A stretch of DNA of 64,000 bases from Dethiobacter alkaliphilus (GCA_016841605.1 JAENYV010000010.1:96662-160661), one strand, 5' to 3'. Positions 1 to 8,801 are shown, counted from the first letter of the stretch. The notes: a model not told the origin generated them from the sequence alone. Program-made: numbers and translations.

Positions 1-30
1 TAAGGAGTTCTATGTAAGAGGTGGAAGCAC

Positions 31-606
31 ATGTCCTTAAGATTTGGCATATTAGGTTTATTGAGATATGGCAAAATGACGGGTTATGAAATAAACAAAT
101 ACTTTAAAGAATCTATCGGCTATTTTTGGAATGCCCAGCAAAGTCAGATTTATCGGGAGCTTGCGGCTTTAGAAAAGGAGGCGATGGTGGAATCGGAATT
201 AATATATCAGACTGTTAAACCGAATAAAAAATTGTATGGCATCAATGAGTATGGGAGGGAGCAATTTCAAAAATGGCTTGATGATGAGAAAGGAATAGAC
301 GGTTTTTTCAAAAACAGAAATGTTGTCCTCTTAAAGCTCTTTTTTAGTGCGAGTTTACCACATGAAAATGTAATAAAAATGCTGGAGAGATTTAAAAAAA
401 AATGCGAGCTGGAAGTGAAAGAAGTAGCCGAACATACCTCCGACCTCAGTAGTTATGAAGCACTCGTAGAGAACAAGGATGAATCACTTTTTTGGAAAAT
501 GACGGCAATGTATGGCTTAATGAGTCATAAATGTTTTATCCAATGGGCTCAAAACTGCATTGATATTCTAAAAAAGAAGGAGGAAGAAGGTTATAATGAT
601 CAATAA
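31..606 (+). CDS. PadR family transcriptional regulator
   Basis: A 191-residue protein with the PadR layout: an N-terminal winged helix opening with 'RFGILGLLRYGKMTGYEI' and carrying the wing stretch 'QIYRELAALEKEAMVES', followed by a charged helical C-terminal half typical of the Vir/PadR-C dimerisation domain. PadR proteins are usually autoregulating repressors of adjacent stress or efflux genes. The start follows the SD-like AGAGGTGG at about 17-24. The stop overlaps the ATG of the next gene (596) by 11 nt, so the two are translationally coupled, and the regulator probably controls that oxidoreductase/membrane fusion. The ligand cannot be read from sequence. Confidence 0.88.
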   Translation: MSLRFGILGLLRYGKMTGYEINKYFKESIGYFWNAQQSQIYRELAALEKEAMVESELIYQTVKPNKKLYGINEYGREQFQKWLDDEKGIDGFFKNRNVVLLKLFFSASLPHENVIKMLERFKKKCELEVKEVAEHTSDLSSYEALVENKDESLFWKMTAMYGLMSHKCFIQWAQNCIDILKKKEEEGYNDQ

Positions 607-2251
607 TATTTTAATAATAAACGGCAGCCCGCGAAGTGAAAAGAGCCATACAATGATGATTACCGACAGTTTTGTCGATGGTTTGAAACAGACTTATCAA
701 GAGCTGAACATAGAGACGATTAATCTTAAGGAGCAAAATATTCAAACCTGCCGCGGATGTTTTGCGTGTTGGCGAAACGATAGAGGGGAATGTATTATTA
801 AGGATGATATGAATGATATAATGGAAAAGTACCTGAGGAGCGATCTTATTATTTGGAGTTTTCCCCTTTATCATTATGGCATGCCGGCTATTGTTAAGGC
901 CTTTCACGAAAGGACTTTGCCGATGGTTCTTCCTTTTATTGACCGGTTTGAAGACGGATCTTGCACTCATCCGGTACGTGATGAAAGATACAAGGACAAA
1001 AAACATGTAGTCATAAGCAGTTGTGGCTTTTGTTCTATAAAGAATAATTATGAGGCTTTGACGAAGCATCTCGATATATTGATGAATAAACGCTATGAGA
1101 AGATCTATTGTGTCGAAGGAGAACTGTTAGGACAGCCAATGCTCAAACGAGCTATACAACCCTATTTAGAAGCGGTTAAGCAGGCCGGTATCGAGTATGC
1201 AAGTTTAGGGCACATATCGGATGATACCCGACAAATCTTAAGTATTCCTTTTGTTGAAGAAAAAACGTTCATTGAAATGGCAAATGCCAGTTGGGGTATT
1301 GAGGATAAGAGAAACAGCGAACCTGGAAATAAATCGTTTGAAGCCTTGAAGGCGTATCGTTTTATGCGTCAAATGAGTGCAGCGTTTAATCCGGAAGCGA
1401 AAAGAAATCTCGATGCCGTCTTAGAGATTAATTATACGGATATAAACGAAACCTACCAATTAGTTATGAAGAATAATGAATGTCAATTGGTTGTGGGAGC
1501 AGAACTTGTTCCAACTACAACAATTAAGACAGCGATAGATACCTGGAAGAAGATAGCCAAAGGAAGTCTAAATGGGCCACAGGCCATGATGGAGGGAAAA
1601 TATCAAGTCTCCGGAGATTTTAATCTGATGCTGGTTCTCGACGATTTGTTCGGTGGTAAAAGGACTTCTGCTCCGTCATCGGCCGGACAGAATGAAAGGA
1701 AAGGTCAAAAAAAATCTCAAATGGTGTTGTTTTTGCTTCCCTGGATTCTTTTTTGGGTGATATCCCCTCTGAATGCCCTATACGGCTCATTATCTGCAGT
1801 GTTATCGGCCTGTCTAGCGGTAGCCGCAGGAGAGTTAAAATGGGAATTAACCGTTTATGAACGCCTTAATCCATTATTTTTATCCGGTCTACTTATTATA
1901 ATTACTCTGGATTCGGCGACATCGCAGATTGTAATAGTGGGCTCCTATTTATTGTTTGCTTTGATTTGGTTAATATCATCCTTTTTAAAAATACCTTTTA
2001 CTTCTTGGTACTCACGATATAGCTACGGAGAAAATATGCTGGACAATCCTCTCTTCATAAAAACAAACCGGATATTAACATTTTTATGGGGACTGTTATA
2101 TGTTTTTACAGCAATATGGACTTATTTCCTCGCCCTGAGCCCGGCCTTTCCCTACATAGGCCTGATAAACTCAATAGCACCCATCTTCATGGGTTTGTTT
2201 ACAACCTGGTTTGCTCATTGGTATCCTGCCAAGGTAGCTAAAGGGGCATAA
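596..2251 (+). CDS. NAD(P)H-dependent flavin oxidoreductase fused to SCP2-like and membrane domains
   Basis: A 551-residue three-part protein. Residues 1 to about 230 are a flavodoxin-fold FMN reductase: 'NILIINGSPRSEKSHT' is the FMN phosphate loop and 'CRGCFACW' is the Cys-rich segment seen in iron-sulfur flavoprotein and MdaB-like reductases. Residues about 255-350 resemble an SCP2 sterol-carrier domain ('INETYQLVMKNNECQLVVG', then 'GPQAMMEGKYQVSGD'). From about residue 375 there are five or six hydrophobic segments. Such a fusion would tether flavin redox chemistry and a lipid-binding pocket to the membrane. It is coupled to the upstream PadR gene, which is the likely regulator. The substrate is unknown and the SCP2 call is from pattern memory. 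Confidence 0.75.
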   Translation: MINNILIINGSPRSEKSHTMMITDSFVDGLKQTYQELNIETINLKEQNIQTCRGCFACWRNDRGECIIKDDMNDIMEKYLRSDLIIWSFPLYHYGMPAIVKAFHERTLPMVLPFIDRFEDGSCTHPVRDERYKDKKHVVISSCGFCSIKNNYEALTKHLDILMNKRYEKIYCVEGELLGQPMLKRAIQPYLEAVKQAGIEYASLGHISDDTRQILSIPFVEEKTFIEMANASWGIEDKRNSEPGNKSFEALKAYRFMRQMSAAFNPEAKRNLDAVLEINYTDINETYQLVMKNNECQLVVGAELVPTTTIKTAIDTWKKIAKGSLNGPQAMMEGKYQVSGDFNLMLVLDDLFGGKRTSAPSSAGQNERKGQKKSQMVLFLLPWILFWVISPLNALYGSLSAVLSACLAVAAGELKWELTVYERLNPLFLSGLLIIITLDSATSQIVIVGSYLLFALIWLISSFLKIPFTSWYSRYSYGENMLDNPLFIKTNRILTFLWGLLYVFTAIWTYFLALSPAFPYIGLINSIAPIFMGLFTTWFAHWYPAKVAKGA

Positions 2252-2270
2252 AAAATGGTGAGGTTACAAT

Positions 2271-2786
2271 ATGCGATTCAATAAATATCACTGGAGCATG
2301 ATTATTTTAATTTTTTTATTTATTGGTTTGTCTATCTATTATCCGCTAAGTAAATATGAGTTATTACCGGATCAGATACCTACACATTTTGGCATATCCG
2401 GCGAACCTGATGCATGGAGCAATAAGAGCGTAGGTACATTATTGCTGGGGCCATTTATCACCTTGCCTACACTCTTGATTATGCTGCCGATTATCTGGTG
2501 GATCGCCACAATAGATGATCCTCGTAAAATAATTAACGGTCCCCGGGAAAAAATACAAAAAATGAGTCCGGAAAGAGCAGAAGAAGTTCGTCAGACTACG
2601 GTTTTTCATCTTCTCATCATAATGCTGCTTGTGGCGGTATTAATTATGGTCATCTCAGTTAAGCAAGTTTCGGTAGCGCTTGGGAGCCTGACAACACTTG
2701 GTCCCAGTGTGCCCATTATTGTAATCTTGCTACTAGGTGATACGATTTACTTTGCTTGGAAGGTTATAAGGCTGGTCAATAAATAA
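2271..2786 (+). CDS. DUF1648 domain membrane protein (SdpI N-terminal-like)
   Basis: A 171-residue integral membrane protein with about four hydrophobic segments. The stretch 'YELLPDQIPTHFGISGEPD' is the DUF1648 signature found at the N terminus of SdpI-type immunity proteins and YwfA/YdfK-like proteins. The gene lies 19 nt after the flavodoxin fusion and has an SD-like GGTGAGG, so it is the third gene of the PadR operon. SdpI family members can protect against membrane-active toxins, but this protein has only the DUF1648 part and no clear SdpI C-terminal domain, so no immunity role is claimed. Confidence 0.75.
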   Translation: MRFNKYHWSMIILIFLFIGLSIYYPLSKYELLPDQIPTHFGISGEPDAWSNKSVGTLLLGPFITLPTLLIMLPIIWWIATIDDPRKIINGPREKIQKMSPERAEEVRQTTVFHLLIIMLLVAVLIMVISVKQVSVALGSLTTLGPSVPIIVILLLGDTIYFAWKVIRLVNK

Positions 2787-2850
2787 AAGCAGGGTTATAT
2801 AAAATTATGCTTGGTTCATCATTTTTCTTCTTTTTCCAATCTGTTTGCTT

Positions 2851-2888
2851 CCCGGCGGTTCCTTACTTTAACGAGCGGAGCCGCCGGG
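2851..2888. terminator. GC-rich hairpin between convergent genes
   Basis: Arms CCCGGCGGTTCC (2851-2862) and GGAGCCGCCGGG (2877-2888) pair over 12 positions with one T-G wobble and a 14-nt loop. It sits between the ends of two convergent genes (stops at 2786 and 2903). No long T-run follows on either strand, so it is a candidate bidirectional terminator rather than a textbook one. Confidence 0.5.
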
Positions 2889-2902
2889 GATGTTAAATTA
2901 AA

Positions 2903-3439
2903 TTAAAGACGGCAAGCCAGGTTTTTGGCACTTTCCTGAATTCTCTTTAAGTCTTCTTCACTGGGTAATCCTTTAATGTTGCCCATTCTTCCCAGGGTAT
3001 TGTTTTCTTCGTTACCATGAAATTCGCTAAGGACATACCATTCATCCACCAGCGTAAAGCCGAAATGTTCAAAGTATTGCCCCATGCATTTTCCCACAGG
3101 TATGGCCTCGTTTATCCCCGTATGGGGTCCGGAATAAGTGCAAAATATCAGGGTATATTTCCCCAATATTTTGGGGGCATTTACCTTAATTCGTCCTTCC
3201 TTTTTGTAACTGTTGAATTTTCTTTTTAAGTAATCATCAACAGGTTTGGGAAGATGCCAGTTGTGGGACGGTGCCCCAATACAGATAAGGTCGAAATTAT
3301 AAAAATCAAGATTTTCGGCTTCCTGTGTTTTCAAGAGAGAGACATGGAACCCGCCTTCTTCCAACCCTTTTTGGATACTCACTGCGACTTTTTCTGTATT
3401 ACCGGAATGAGACCAAAAAAGAACTGCAGCCCTTTTCAT
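2903..3439 (-). CDS. Flavodoxin family protein
   Basis: A 178-residue flavodoxin-fold protein. The FMN-phosphate loop is 'FWSHSGNTEKVA' at residues 8-19 and the central strand with the isoalloxazine loop is 'FDLICIGAPSHNWHLPKP'. Its length matches stand-alone flavodoxin/NADPH-quinone reductase-like proteins. It is monocistronic and convergent with the DUF1648 gene. It probably carries electrons or reduces small quinone-type substrates in the cytosol; the partner is not evident. Confidence 0.85.
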   Translation of the reverse strand: MKRAAVLFWSHSGNTEKVAVSIQKGLEEGGFHVSLLKTQEAENLDFYNFDLICIGAPSHNWHLPKPVDDYLKRKFNSYKKEGRIKVNAPKILGKYTLIFCTYSGPHTGINEAIPVGKCMGQYFEHFGFTLVDEWYVLSEFHGNEENNTLGRMGNIKGLPSEEDLKRIQESAKNLACRL

Positions 3440-3623
3440 TTTCTTTTTTGCTCCTTTCTTTATTCCTTTTACTATATTATAAGAATATCATAAGAGAATA
3501 TCTATGGAAACAGGACCTGTCGTTTTTAATTTTTGACAGGAAAAATGGGAGGGTAGGAATAATTTGTTTTAATATGCTATAATAGGAAAGAGAATTACAG
3601 GAACAGAAAACAGGTGTCATATA

Positions 3624-6600
3624 TTGTTTATCGCTGATTTTCATATACATTCAAAATACTCCAGAGCTACAAGCAGGGATTGTGTCCCGGAAATGCTCGA
3701 TTTTTGGGCGCGGCGCAAGGGGATAGACGTTATCGGCACGGGTGATTTTACGCACCGGGCCTGGCGTGAGGAATTAAAGGAGAAGCTGGTTCCTTCAAAA
3801 GAAGGGGAAGGCATTTATACCCTTAAAAAGAATCTCCGCCAGGAGGACAAGGTTGCCGGAGCAGTTCTGCAGCCTCAATTCATCGTTAGCGGTGAGATCA
3901 GTTCCATTTACAAAAAGAACGGAAAGGTAAGAAAGATTCACAACCTTATTATCCTGCCCGGCCTGGAGGAAGCCGAATCAATATCCTCCCGCCTCGAGGC
4001 TGTCGGCAATTTGCATTCCGACGGCAGGCCCATACTGGGACTTGACAGCAGGGATTTGTTGGAGATTGTCCTTGATATCTGCCCGCAAGCGATCTTTATA
4101 CCTGCTCATATCTGGACGCCTCACTTCTCCCTGTACGGTGCATATTCCGGTTTTGACGATATTACAGAGTGTTTTGGGGACCTCACAGACTATATTTATG
4201 CCCTTGAAACGGGTCTCTCCTCCGACCCTCCCATGAACTGGCGTCTTTCCGCGTTGGATAATTTCACGCTGGTTTCCAACTCTGATGCCCATTCTCCCTC
4301 CAAGCTGGGAAGAGAAGCAAACATCTTTAAAACCGAACTTTCTTACCCATGCATATTGAATGCTTTAAAAAACCGCAGCACAGAGGAATTCCACGGGACA
4401 ATAGAGTTTTTTCCGGAGGAAGGCAAATACCATTACGACGGCCACCGGGCCTGCAAGGTCTGCTGTAAGCCTGCGGAGACAAAAGCTGCGGGAGGTGTCT
4501 GCCCTGTCTGCGGCGGCAGGATTACGGTAGGGGTCCTTCACCGGATTGAAGCCCTTGCCGACAGGGAAGAAGGATTTGTTCCCCCTGCGGCAAAGCATTT
4601 TGAAAGTCTTGTTCCCCTCAATGAGGTGATAGCTGCCTCCATCGGTTTTACTGTCAACAGTAAGAAGGTGCAGGGACAGTACGAAGCCCTGCTGCAGGAC
4701 CTCGGCGCGGAATTGTTTATCCTCCGTGAGGCGCCGCTGAAAGATATTGAAGCCGCGGCGGGACCGTACATAGCCGAAGGCATCCGTCGGCTGAGATGCG
4801 GCCGTGTCGAAAGACAACCGGGATTCGACGGTGAATACGGCAAGATTAAAATAATGGATAAAAGCGAGACAGAGAAACTTTCAGGCCAGTTATCCTTTAT
4901 TAACGATGTAGGTAAATACCTTAAAAAAAGCTTGTCAACGACATCCAAAACCGGTAAGGAGAGCAAGATTCCCGCCCGTAAAACAACGGAACCAAAACCG
5001 GAGCCGGAAACACCGGAACACGCGCCGCTTTTAGCGGACAAGCCTCCGTCAAACATTCCGTACGGATTAAACGAAGAACAGTGGGAAGCCGTTTCCTCCA
5101 CCAGCCCGGTTATTACCGTAATTGCCGGACCCGGGACCGGAAAAACAAAAACACTGGTGACCCGGATCGCCTATCTTGTGGAAAAATGCGGGGTACATCC
5201 ATCCCAGGTAACTGCGGTAACCTTTACCAATAAGGCTGCCTATGAGATGCGGACCCGCCTGGAAAAACATTTTGGGGAGAAACATACGGCAGCAACCATG
5301 ACAATAGGAACGTTCCACTCCATTTGCCTGCATCTTCTATCGAAAGGGCGTGGCAAAGATAAGATAACTATTATTGATGAAGAACATGCCGTTTCCATCA
5401 TGGAGGAACTTTTGCAGGAGATAAAATTGAAAATTTCTCCTCGAAATGCCATAAGAGGAATATCGCTGATTAAAAACGGTGCAAGTGCCTCCCGGAAGGG
5501 AGAGCAGAAAAAAATTGCTGTTCCGGACGTTTTATACGATGCATATTGCTCGCGGCTTCAGGATTACGGTGTAATGGATTATGACGACATTCTCCTCCAA
5601 GTCCTGCAGCACTTTGAGTGCGGGAACACAAAAGATGCAGCGGAGAGGAGCCTGGAAAAGCCTTTTTCATATTTGCTGGTGGACGAGTTCCAGGATATAA
5701 ATGAGATGCAATACCGCTTGATAAAAGAATGGGGCCGGAAAAGCGAGAGTATTTTTATTATCGGTGATCCCGACCAGGCGATCTATGGTTTCCGAGGTTC
5801 GGATTTGCGCTATTTTACCAGGTTTAAAGAGGATTTCCCCGATATCCGGCACGTCCGGTTAACTCGGAATTACCGCTCCACGTCCGAGATTATCGCTTCC
5901 GCTCAAGGGGTAATCAGTGGAAAGGCCGCAAAGAGGGCTCCTTCTTTACTTAATGCCAAAAGGGGAAGCGGCGCCAAAGTACGTCTTTTAGAAACCAGCG
6001 ATGAATTTTCGGAGGCACTGTTTGTTACCAAGGAAATAAACCGTATGGTTGGCGGGATTGATATGCTTGATACAGAGACGCTGCCTGGAACCAACAAAAA
6101 AAAACCTGCGGAAAAATACCCCAGAGGCTTTGCCGATATTGCCGTATTATACCGTACCAATCGCCAGGCGGAAATTCTGGAGTACTGCTTTTTAAAAGAG
6201 GGTATCCAGTATGTGGTCGCCGGGCGTGACAAGTTCCTTGCAGATAAACATGTTCGTGAGGCGCTGGCGTTTTTCAGGTTTTTGCTTAACCCCGGGGATA
6301 TGGCCTCACTGTTGGTCTGCCTTCAAGCAGAAAACATTTTTTCGGCAGATCTGCACCAAAAAGTCCTGGTAAAATACCTTGCCGGTGAGAAAAGCGTATC
6401 ATCCCTGGCCGGGATCATGGAAGAAGCGCAGCAGCAGGCGCGGCTGAAACCGGGCAGCACACGCAATTTCCCGGAGATGCTAAGGAAATATGAAGCCATC
6501 ATCAAGAAAAAAAAGCCGGGGAAGATTATCGATTCATGGATTAAAGACAACGACCTCTCAGATGTGAGGTCCATGGAACTGCTTTTAAATACGACTATTT

Positions 6601-6989
6601 TGCATAACGAAATGGCTTCTTTTTTACAGAACCTTGTTCTGGGCCTGGAAAGCGATATTGTTCGCAGCGGCAGCAAAGTCTATTCTCCGGATGCGGTTAT
6701 GTTAATGACCATGCATGCGGCAAAGGGTCTTGAATTTCCCATTGTCTTCATCTGCGGCGTAAACGATGGCTTGATTCCTTTAAAGAACACTAACCCCGAC
6801 TTTGATCTTGACGAGGAGAGGCGGCTTTTCTATGTGGGAATGACAAGGGCACAGGATGAGCTTATACTCCTCACCTCCCGGACGCCGTCTCCTTTTCTTA
6901 CCGACATAGCTCCTGAGCAGCTTATCAGGGAAACTGCTTTCAAACAAAAAAAAGCGCCCCAATACAAACAAACCACCCTTTTCGACTAG
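3624..6989 (+). CDS. Endonuclease Q-like PHP nuclease fused to a UvrD/PcrA-type helicase
   Basis: A 1121-residue fusion. Residues 1 to about 420 match endonuclease Q: the PHP metal motif 'FHIHSKYSRATS' at 6-17, 'GTGDFTH' near 38, 'SDAHSPSKLGRE', and a four-Cys zinc finger ('CKVCC...CPVCGG', about 277-298). A low-complexity linker rich in Lys/Pro/Glu spans about 440-480. Then comes an SF1A helicase: Walker A 'AGPGTGKTKT' near 501, motif II 'DEFQD' near 686, 'GDPDQAIYGFRG', 'LTRNYRS' and C-terminal 'MHAAKGLEF'. EndoQ cuts 5' of deaminated bases (U, hypoxanthine), so the fusion suggests incision coupled to strand displacement in repair. The start is TTG with AGGTG upstream. Confidence 0.88.
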   Translation: MFIADFHIHSKYSRATSRDCVPEMLDFWARRKGIDVIGTGDFTHRAWREELKEKLVPSKEGEGIYTLKKNLRQEDKVAGAVLQPQFIVSGEISSIYKKNGKVRKIHNLIILPGLEEAESISSRLEAVGNLHSDGRPILGLDSRDLLEIVLDICPQAIFIPAHIWTPHFSLYGAYSGFDDITECFGDLTDYIYALETGLSSDPPMNWRLSALDNFTLVSNSDAHSPSKLGREANIFKTELSYPCILNALKNRSTEEFHGTIEFFPEEGKYHYDGHRACKVCCKPAETKAAGGVCPVCGGRITVGVLHRIEALADREEGFVPPAAKHFESLVPLNEVIAASIGFTVNSKKVQGQYEALLQDLGAELFILREAPLKDIEAAAGPYIAEGIRRLRCGRVERQPGFDGEYGKIKIMDKSETEKLSGQLSFINDVGKYLKKSLSTTSKTGKESKIPARKTTEPKPEPETPEHAPLLADKPPSNIPYGLNEEQWEAVSSTSPVITVIAGPGTGKTKTLVTRIAYLVEKCGVHPSQVTAVTFTNKAAYEMRTRLEKHFGEKHTAATMTIGTFHSICLHLLSKGRGKDKITIIDEEHAVSIMEELLQEIKLKISPRNAIRGISLIKNGASASRKGEQKKIAVPDVLYDAYCSRLQDYGVMDYDDILLQVLQHFECGNTKDAAERSLEKPFSYLLVDEFQDINEMQYRLIKEWGRKSESIFIIGDPDQAIYGFRGSDLRYFTRFKEDFPDIRHVRLTRNYRSTSEIIASAQGVISGKAAKRAPSLLNAKRGSGAKVRLLETSDEFSEALFVTKEINRMVGGIDMLDTETLPGTNKKKPAEKYPRGFADIAVLYRTNRQAEILEYCFLKEGIQYVVAGRDKFLADKHVREALAFFRFLLNPGDMASLLVCLQAENIFSADLHQKVLVKYLAGEKSVSSLAGIMEEAQQQARLKPGSTRNFPEMLRKYEAIIKKKKPGKIIDSWIKDNDLSDVRSMELLLNTTILHNEMASFLQNLVLGLESDIVRSGSKVYSPDAVMLMTMHAAKGLEFPIVFICGVNDGLIPLKNTNPDFDLDEERRLFYVGMTRAQDELILLTSRTPSPFLTDIAPEQLIRETAFKQKKAPQYKQTTLFD

Positions 6990-6991
6990 AA

Positions 6992-7022
6992 GGGGAAGAG
7001 ACAGGGGACGGTTCGTTGACTC
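6992..7022 (+). repeat. REP-like element, 5' copy
   Basis: This 31-bp sequence, with core GGGGACGGTTCGTTGACTC, lies just after the helicase stop and before the REP-associated transposase. Its reverse complement recurs at 7897-7927 and 7953-7983, so the transposase gene is bracketed by inverted copies. It is followed by a small TGAAGTAA tandem repeat at 7025-7049. Confidence 0.7.
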
Positions 7023-7080
7023 ATTGAAGTAATGAAGTAATGAAGTAAGATGTTATAATTTTCCTATAAGGAGGAGAATT

Positions 7081-7890
7081 ATGCCAAGACAAAGCAGGAG
7101 GCTGAGTGAAAGCAAAACCTATCATATTATGATTAGAGGAAATGAGAGAAAAAATATTTTTAGAGACGACAATGATAGGATGCGATTTCTTCATATTTTA
7201 TACGAAAAAAACAAAGATAGGAAGTTTTCTGTTTATGCCTACTGCTTGATGAACAATCATGTCCACATCCTGATTAATGAAGGTAGTGAAAAAATCGCCC
7301 GGATCATGAAAAGAATCAATGTAAGCTATGCATATTACTTTAATAAAAAATATCAAAGAATCGGGCACCTTTTTCAAGATAGGTTTAAGAGTGAAGCAAT
7401 TGAATCAGACCGATACCTGCTGGCGGTTGTAAGATATATACATAAAAATCCTGTAAAAGCAAATATAGTAGAGGACCCGGGACTTTTCAAGTGGAGCAGT
7501 TATAATACGTATATAAAAGGAAACAAAGGAAACCAACACTTTGAGAGTATTATCGAAACCGGACCAATTCTTGGTATTTTTTCACAGAATTTGAACACTG
7601 CAGTAAGATCTTTAATTGAATATACAAAGCAGGAATCAAATGATGAATTTATTGAGTATAACGAAGAAGAAAAGAAGGACAATGAAATTGAAGGGGAGAA
7701 GGACGCCAGGATCTTTATTGCCAAACATTTAAGCAGTAAAGGCCAGACACTGGATAAGTTACAAGAAAAGCAAAACACAGCAATAAGAAATGAACTTATA
7801 AAACTTTTAAAAGTGAAGTCCAACCTATCAGTTCGACAGTTAGCGTGTATTCTTGAGTTGGATCGAAACGTCATCCAAAGAGTTAAGTGA
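7081..7890 (+). CDS. REP-associated tyrosine transposase (Y1_Tnp / TnpA-REP)
   Basis: A 269-residue Y1-family transposase. The HUH motif is 'CLMNNHVHILI' (HVH near residues 60-62), and the candidate nucleophile tyrosines lie in 'VSYAYYFNKKYQRIGHLFQDRFKSE', the characteristic segment of TnpA-REP. 'YLLAVVRYIHKNPVKANIV' is also diagnostic of this family. The C terminus carries a possible helix-turn-helix ('LSVRQLACILELDRNVIQRV'). These proteins nick and join single-stranded REP hairpins, and here inverted REP-like repeats flank the gene. SD AAGGAGGAG lies just upstream. The gene looks intact. Confidence 0.92.
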   Translation: MPRQSRRLSESKTYHIMIRGNERKNIFRDDNDRMRFLHILYEKNKDRKFSVYAYCLMNNHVHILINEGSEKIARIMKRINVSYAYYFNKKYQRIGHLFQDRFKSEAIESDRYLLAVVRYIHKNPVKANIVEDPGLFKWSSYNTYIKGNKGNQHFESIIETGPILGIFSQNLNTAVRSLIEYTKQESNDEFIEYNEEEKKDNEIEGEKDARIFIAKHLSSKGQTLDKLQEKQNTAIRNELIKLLKVKSNLSVRQLACILELDRNVIQRVK

Positions 7891-7896
7891 GCGGAT

Positions 7897-7987
7897 GAGA
7901 CAACGAACCGTCCCTTGAATCTCCCCCTTGACTCTCCTTAGGTCAGGGGGAAGAGTCAGCGAACCGTCCCCTGACTCTTCCCCCTGA
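7897..7987. repeat. REP-like elements, 3' copies with hairpin
   Basis: Two further copies of the REP-like unit follow the transposase in inverted orientation, with cores CGAACCGTCCC at about 7905 and 7960. The second is the loop of a perfect 17-bp inverted repeat: arms 7943-7959 and 7971-7987, with an 11-nt loop. This hairpin supplies the last codons and stop of the tetR gene on the minus strand and could also act as its transcript end. Confidence 0.75.
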
Positions 7988-8540
7988 GGCCGTAAAAAAT
8001 GAGCTTGGCTAAATCAATGAGCTGTTTCTTCCCCAGTGACAATGATGCTGTGTCTTTGAAGGATTCAAGATAAAACAGCAACGCTTCATTTGACAGATCA
8101 GGATCAATATCGCCCTCATGTTTTCCCTGCTCAATGAATTTTAGAAAGAGAGGTTTGGTATTGGTTTCGTAATAGATGCTTAGGAACTCCTGCATCTTGG
8201 GAGATAACAAGATTTTATGGCTCAAAAGACTTTCGTGCAATTTTTCGGCAGTATCTATTTTTAACTTATAAAGAAGTTTAAATTTTTCTTGGAAAGATAA
8301 ATTACCGTCTACAATTTTGATGAATGCTAAGAGATTTTTGTCCATTAAAGCATACAATACTTGCCGGGCCAGCTCTTCCTTACCGCCGAAATAATTATAG
8401 ACACTGACCTTGGAGACATGGGCTTTTTGAGCGATATCCGTCATTCTGACGGCTTCCACACCATCTTGATTAAATAGCTCAAAGGCAGCGCGGAGAATGG
8501 CGCTTCTTTTTTCTTCTCTGCGTCTTTCAAAGCCGTTCAT
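7956..8540 (-). CDS. TetR/AcrR family regulator with REP-derived C-terminal tail
   Basis: A 194-residue TetR protein. The N-terminal HTH runs 'KRSAILRAAFELFNQDGVEAVRMTDIAQKAHVSKVSVYNYFGGKEEL', which I split as 'AILRAAFELF' (helix 1), 'VEAVRMTDIAQKA' and 'VSKVSVYNYF' (recognition helix). The C-terminal ligand domain is divergent. It faces the ABC exporter operon at 8884 and probably represses it. The last ten residues ('LRGKSQGTVR') are encoded by the REP-like hairpin, so the original 3' end has been replaced or extended by the repeat. The core domain looks unaffected. Confidence 0.88.
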   Translation of the reverse strand: MNGFERRREEKRSAILRAAFELFNQDGVEAVRMTDIAQKAHVSKVSVYNYFGGKEELARQVLYALMDKNLLAFIKIVDGNLSFQEKFKLLYKLKIDTAEKLHESLLSHKILLSPKMQEFLSIYYETNTKPLFLKFIEQGKHEGDIDPDLSNEALLFYLESFKDTASLSLGKKQLIDLAKLIFYGLRGKSQGTVR

Positions 8541-8648
8541 TCCGTATCATCCATCTAACATCGTCTCTTCTAAGTTTTTTTGATCGGTTTATTAAGTAAA
8601 TAATAGCAAAAGTTATGAACAATATCAATTAAAAAGTTCAAAAATGTA

Positions 8649-8677
8649 TTGACAAAGAAATGACGAGGTTATATTCT
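8649..8677 (+). promoter_or_regulatory. Promoter of the ABC exporter operon
   Basis: A -35 TTGACA (8649-8654) and a -10 TATTCT (8672-8677) are separated by exactly 17 bp, upstream of the ABC transporter. Transcription would begin near 8684 and give a leader of about 200 nt. Confidence 0.7.
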
Positions 8678-8765
8678 GAAATGAGAAGCTGTAATAAATA
8701 AAAATAAAAATTATTGTTATTAACGATTTATATTGCCGATTTCTGGAAAAAGATGGCTTTCCGGA

Positions 8766-8801
8766 CAGAGACAGCACCGCCGGCGGGCGGTGCTGTCTCT
8801 G
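8766..8801 (+). other. Perfect 16-bp leader hairpin
   Basis: Arms CAGAGACAGCACCGCC (8766-8781) and GGCGGTGCTGTCTCTG (8786-8801) pair perfectly around a 4-nt GGCG loop, inside the predicted 5' leader of the exporter operon. No T-run follows, so it is not an ordinary terminator. It may stabilise or process the mRNA. Confidence 0.6.

Noticed and set aside
4538..5101. Long antisense ORFs inside the helicase gene, and similar shadow frames elsewhere
   Set aside because: They lack RBS sites and family motifs and lie opposite well-supported genes.
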